Positions 61,030 through 64,000 of a stretch of 64,000 nucleotides of DNA are shown piece by piece. Position numbers and translations under genes: made by a program. Location of the stretch: NCBI RefSeq assembly GCF_902499045.1, contig NZ_CABVPL010000006.1, forward strand, positions 62,001 through 126,000, given 5' to 3'. The stretch's first letter is position 1, and each line of letters starts with the position of its first letter. The notes under the pieces were generated by a model. It ran no database searches. It had not been told where the DNA came from and saw only the letters and a program-made list of their open reading frames with translations. The DNA is from Burkholderia latens. GTDB taxonomy: Bacteria; Pseudomonadota; Gammaproteobacteria; Burkholderiales; Burkholderiaceae.

Positions 61030-61385
61030 GAATGCCTCCATAAGCGACCTGGCCGGTCGTCGCGATTGCGGCCACGATACCGGACGGGTCGCGTTTCGCG
61101 CCCCCCCTGTTCAGGGGGAGGGGCGCCGGCGGAACGGCCCGTCATTCGATCCTCCATACGAACATCGCAGCGGCCGCGACGCGCGCCCCACCTGTTCGGG
61201 GGGGCGATCGCCGCCACGCCGTGTTGTAGGATTCATCGCAGCGCGCATCCTCGTCGTCGGGCCCGCCTCCGCCCGACGACACATGAACAGAACGCCGGCG
61301 CGGCCGGTTCCATCATGCGCATCGAAACCGCCCACCGGCGAATCCATGCCGCCACCCCGAACCCGTCCCCGAACAAGGAGCAGCC
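61030..61385. other. Divergent region between the acyl-CoA ligase and hchA with two C/G-run hairpins
   Basis: No gene is found in these 356 bases. Hairpins with C-run, TTC loop and G-run lie at 61098-61126 (imperfect) and 61192-61216. An RBS (AAGGAG) for hchA lies at its right end. No clear sigma70 promoter was found. Confidence 0.5.
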
Positions 61386-62267
61386 ATGACTTCCGACACG
61401 ACGCAGATGGACCGAACGCCCACCCCCGATCCCGCCGAGAACAACGCGTTCTTTCCGTCGCCGTATTCGCTGTCGCAATACACGTCGTCGAAGACCGATT
61501 TCGACGGCGCGGACTACCCGAATCCCTACACCGGCGGCAAGTGGAAGGTCCTGATGATCGCGACCGACGAGCGCTACGTGCTGATGACGAACGGCAAGAT
61601 GTTCTCGACCGGCAATCATCCGGTCGAGATGCTGCTGCCGATGCATCACATGGACAAGGCCGGTTTCGAAATCGATGTCGCGACGCTCTCCGGCAATCCG
61701 GCGAAGCTCGAGCTGTGGGCGATGCCGAAGGACGACGAAGCCGTACAAAGCACGTACCGGAAATACCTGCAGAAGCTCAAGACGCCGCTGAAGCTGTCCG
61801 ACGTGCTCGACAACAACCTCGGCGCCGATTCGCCGTACATCGCCGTGTTCATTCCCGGCGGCCACGGCGTGCTCGCCGGCATTCCGCACAGCAAGGACGT
61901 CAAACGAACGCTCAAGTGGGCGCTCGACAACGATCGGCACATCGTCACGCTGTGCCACGGCCCCGCGTGTCTGTTGGCCGCGGCGATCGACGAAGCGCCG
62001 CAGGACTACCCGTTCAAGGACTACGAGATCTGCGTGTTTCCCGACGCGCTCGACACCGGTCCGAACCTCGACATCGGCTACATGCCGGGCCCGCTGCCGT
62101 GGCTCGTCGCCGATCGTCTGGAGAAGCTTGGCGCGAACGTGCTGAACAAGGACATGACCGGGCGCTGCCATCAGGACCGCAAGTTGATCACCGGGGACAG
62201 CCCGCTCGCGTCCAACGGTGTCGGCAAGCTCGCCGCCGCCGCGTTGCTGAAGGAAGTGGGGAACTGA
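61386..62267 (+). CDS. hchA: Hsp31/HchA: glyoxalase III and chaperone of the DJ-1/PfpI superfamily
   Basis: This 293-residue cytoplasmic protein has the Hsp31 layout: a polar N-terminal extension (residues ~1-50) and a PfpI core. The catalytic Cys lies in [13 protein letters not shown] with the adjacent His, the Glu in [12 protein letters not shown] and an Asp in [10 protein letters not shown]. It converts methylglyoxal to lactate without glutathione, and also acts as a holding chaperone. AAGGAG lies before the ATG at 61386. It is expected to be stress-induced. It is divergent from the acyl-CoA ligase. Confidence 0.93.
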   Translation: MTSDTTQMDRTPTPDPAENNAFFPSPYSLSQYTSSKTDFDGADYPNPYTGGKWKVLMIATDERYVLMTNGKMFSTGNHPVEMLLPMHHMDKAGFEIDVATLSGNPAKLELWAMPKDDEAVQSTYRKYLQKLKTPLKLSDVLDNNLGADSPYIAVFIPGGHGVLAGIPHSKDVKRTLKWALDNDRHIVTLCHGPACLLAAAIDEAPQDYPFKDYEICVFPDALDTGPNLDIGYMPGPLPWLVADRLEKLGANVLNKDMTGRCHQDRKLITGDSPLASNGVGKLAAAALLKEVGN

Positions 62268-62339
62268 CGTCGCGCGCGCCGCGCGCCGGGGCGGCGTTCC
62301 GCCCGGGCGCGCGGGTTGCCGCATGACGGCACGCGCCGC

Positions 62340-63629
62340 TTACTCGCGCGTCCACCCGTTCTGGTAAAGCTCGCCGGCCAGCACGCCGAGTCGCGACGCG
62401 AGAATGTAGTTCTCGCCATCCTCGATCAGTGCCGAACGCACGTCGCGGAACAGCTTCTCGATCGGAAACTCGCGCGTGGTGCCGTTGCCGCCGAACAGCT
62501 GAAACGCCTCGTGCGTGACCTTCATCGCTTCCTCGGTCACGCTGACCTTGGCCTGCGCGGTCGCGTACGGATGGCTCTGCGGCGACATCCGCGAGAACGC
62601 GAGGCTGCGCCGCGCGATCGCGCGCGCCATCTCCAGCCGTCGCAGCATCTCGCCGATGCGCAGGTGCGTCATCTGGTGATCCATCAGCAGCGCGCCGCCC
62701 TGCTTGCGTTCGTGGCAATACGCGAGCGCGAGTTCGAACGCCGCGCGCGCGACACCGACGAATACCTGGCACATGTGCGTGCCCGCGTACGACCACGTCG
62801 ACGCGAGATTGCCGAGATAGTCGTCCTTCAGCGCGATCGCGAAGCGCTTCGGCACCTTCACGTTGTCGAAATAGATCTCGCCCTGCGGCAGCGAGCGCTG
62901 GCCGATCTTGTCGAGCGGCTTGCCGCGCGACACGCCCGGCAGATCGAGCGGCAGGATCATCGCGATGCCGTTGGTGAACCGGCTGCGCTCGCCTTCGCCG
63001 TAGAACCCGTCGCCGTAGTCGGCCGCCATGTAGGCGAGCGCGACCTGCGCGACCGAACCGTTCGAGATCCACGCAGAGCTCTGGCCGTTGATCACGATCT
63101 CGTCGGCGCCCACCTTCGCGGTCACGTTGCCGACCGGCTGCCGGCCGTTCGCGCCGAGCTCCTGCCGATACAGGATCGCCGCATCGGAGCCGCGATCGGG
63201 CTGCGTGTTCATCCAGCAGCCGACCTTGCCCGCGCACATCTCGACCAGCTCCGGATTGCCGACCGAATGCGCCATCATCAGCGGCATCGTCGCGGCGCCG
63301 ATCGACACGGCCAGCCCCGAGTCTCCCCAGCCGAGCTCCTCGCCGATCAGCGACTCGATGCGCACCGCGGTCTCCGGCGGAAACTGCGCGATGAGCTGCG
63401 GATCGAGCCCGAGTTTCGCGCTCTCGACGATCGCGGCCCAGTACGGCGAGCCGGGTGCGATCACGTCCTCCGCCGTCATCCGGTCGAGCTCGCGCCCGAT
63501 CGGCCGCAGCACGTCGCGCGCAAAACGGTGAACCGTGTGCTGGATTGCGCGTTCTTCTTCGCTCAGCGGCGTCTCGAAGCCGGTCAGGCCGACGAGCGGC
63601 AGCGCCGCGGACTTGCTCAGACGAATCAT
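62340..63629 (-). CDS. Acyl-CoA dehydrogenase family protein
   Basis: This 429-residue FAD enzyme is longer than classical ACADs. Its N-terminal region carries LSEEERAIQHTVHRFARDVLRPIG and LGWGDSGLAVSIGAATMPLMMAHS. The C-terminal part has FQLFGGNGTTREFPIEKLFRDVRSALIEDGENYILASRLG; the usual catalytic YEGT is replaced by EDGE, so the base would be an Asp or displaced. It may act on an unusual substrate. GGAGGAG lies before the ATG at 63629. Its promoter has a palindrome (63707) likely bound by the TetR-type regulator just upstream. Confidence 0.9.
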   Translation of the reverse strand: MIRLSKSAALPLVGLTGFETPLSEEERAIQHTVHRFARDVLRPIGRELDRMTAEDVIAPGSPYWAAIVESAKLGLDPQLIAQFPPETAVRIESLIGEELGWGDSGLAVSIGAATMPLMMAHSVGNPELVEMCAGKVGCWMNTQPDRGSDAAILYRQELGANGRQPVGNVTAKVGADEIVINGQSSAWISNGSVAQVALAYMAADYGDGFYGEGERSRFTNGIAMILPLDLPGVSRGKPLDKIGQRSLPQGEIYFDNVKVPKRFAIALKDDYLGNLASTWSYAGTHMCQVFVGVARAAFELALAYCHERKQGGALLMDHQMTHLRIGEMLRRLEMARAIARRSLAFSRMSPQSHPYATAQAKVSVTEEAMKVTHEAFQLFGGNGTTREFPIEKLFRDVRSALIEDGENYILASRLGVLAGELYQNGWTRE

Positions 63630-63706
63630 TTCCGTTCTCCTCCTGGACTCCAGTCATGTCGACCGGGCTGCAGACGCGCCCGGCCATCCCATATCTAGTA
63701 ATACAT

Positions 63707-63719
63707 ACCTAACATAGGT
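63707..63719. promoter_or_regulatory. Candidate TetR operator in the acyl-CoA dehydrogenase promoter
   Basis: ACCTA-ACA-TAGGT is a perfect 5+3+5 palindrome in the AT-rich spacer, 78 bases upstream of the acyl-CoA dehydrogenase start and just after the stop of the TetR-type gene. Confidence 0.5.
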
Positions 63720-63741
63720 CATCATGACAAACACGGAAAGT

Positions 63742-63768
63742 AAAAAAAAGACAGGGTATTCCCCTGTC
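63742..63768 (-). terminator. Rho-independent terminator of the TetR-type gene
   Basis: On the minus strand a perfect 7-bp stem (GACAGGG/CCCTGTC, 63762-63768 with 63750-63756), 5-base loop and an eight-T run (63742-63749). Confidence 0.9.
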
Positions 63769-63800
63769 TCTGTCTGCATGGCCGCCGCGGGCGCGCGTGG

Positions 63801-64000
63801 TTACTTGCCGGCCGTTGCCGCGAGCGTGCCGTATGCGATCGCGCGCGACGTCGCGGCGAAATACGCATCGAGCGCCTGTGTGTGCCGCCCGATGGTGCCG
63901 TACTGCATCGCGAGGCCATCGGCCAGCGCGATCAGCATCGTGGCCGCATGCCGACTGTCGGCCGCGCTGAAGGCGGGCGTGATCGCGCGCACCAGCTGCG
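63801..64000 (-). CDS. TetR-type regulator, C-terminal part (5' end outside window)
   Basis: Only the last ~66 residues are present and the frame is open to the right edge. The visible part (AADSRHAATMLIALADGLAMQYGTIG followed by AYFAATSRAIAY) is typical of the ligand-binding helices at the end of TetR-family repressors; the DNA-binding part is missing, so the call is tentative. Its terminator separates it from the acyl-CoA dehydrogenase on the same strand, whose promoter contains a palindrome that it may bind. Confidence 0.6.
   Translation of the reverse strand, partial: QLVRAITPAFSAADSRHAATMLIALADGLAMQYGTIGRHTQALDAYFAATSRAIAYGTLAATAGK

Overview
The window is high-GC DNA (about two thirds G+C, strong third-position GC bias) with the gene content of a Burkholderia secondary replicon, most likely a Burkholderia cepacia complex species. 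The main reasons are a BclB-type soluble lectin, a very high density of LysR/MocR/AraC/Lrp/LAL regulators each beside a small metabolic target, a type II NADH dehydrogenase, Mqo, PolB and DbpA, and many short acyl-CoA, SDR and benzoate-type catabolic genes. I see no rRNA or tRNA gene, CRISPR array, intact insertion sequence or prophage. The assignment is by recognition of protein families, not by a database search.

Layout. 1-5.5 kb: end of a nitrate-type MFS transporter, a small membrane protein, an Lrp regulator divergent from azlCD (branched-chain amino acid export), a second-copy surE and an SDR. 5.5-14.4 kb: cupin, PLP decarboxylase with an ArsR regulator, LysR with an aldo/keto reductase, MocR with a GNAT acetyltransferase, a methyltransferase and an unassigned 334-residue protein. 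14.6-21.9 kb: envelope proteins (lipoproteins, a TlpA-like thioredoxin with a membrane domain, an M23 peptidase, an MscS channel) around a solitary bclB-like lectin gene preceded by a long AT-rich region. 22-30 kb: mqo behind a long palindrome-rich leader, a zinc-ribbon protein overlapping dbpA, a PhnD-like binding protein, a fatty acid desaturase and benE. 30-38 kb: an orphan TssJ-like lipoprotein, NmrA and AraC proteins, LysR divergent from ndh with an operator-like sequence repeated 1.7 kb away, and small secreted proteins.

38-46 kb: a candidate small RNA with an anti-Shine-Dalgarno loop, a CSS-EAL cyclic-di-GMP phosphodiesterase, a PAS hybrid histidine kinase, DNA polymerase II and a J-domain protein. 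46-51.6 kb: a 34-bp perfect inverted repeat and a five-gene operon (phosphatase, phosphotransferase, two SDRs, ACAD11-like dehydrogenase) that resembles the 4-hydroxyacyl-CoA (levulinate-type) pathway. 51.7-64 kb: small envelope proteins, LysR regulators with a quinone reductase, a MalT-like LAL regulator, a SnoaL-like protein, an acyl-CoA ligase, Hsp31/HchA, a second acyl-CoA dehydrogenase and the end of a TetR regulator that probably controls it.

The acyl-CoA ligase, both acyl-CoA dehydrogenases and the SDR/kinase operon could together activate and oxidise an unusual acid. Intergenic DNA carries several repeat types: pentanucleotide tracts of one family at two loci, C-run/G-run hairpins at four loci and local dyads that look like operators.
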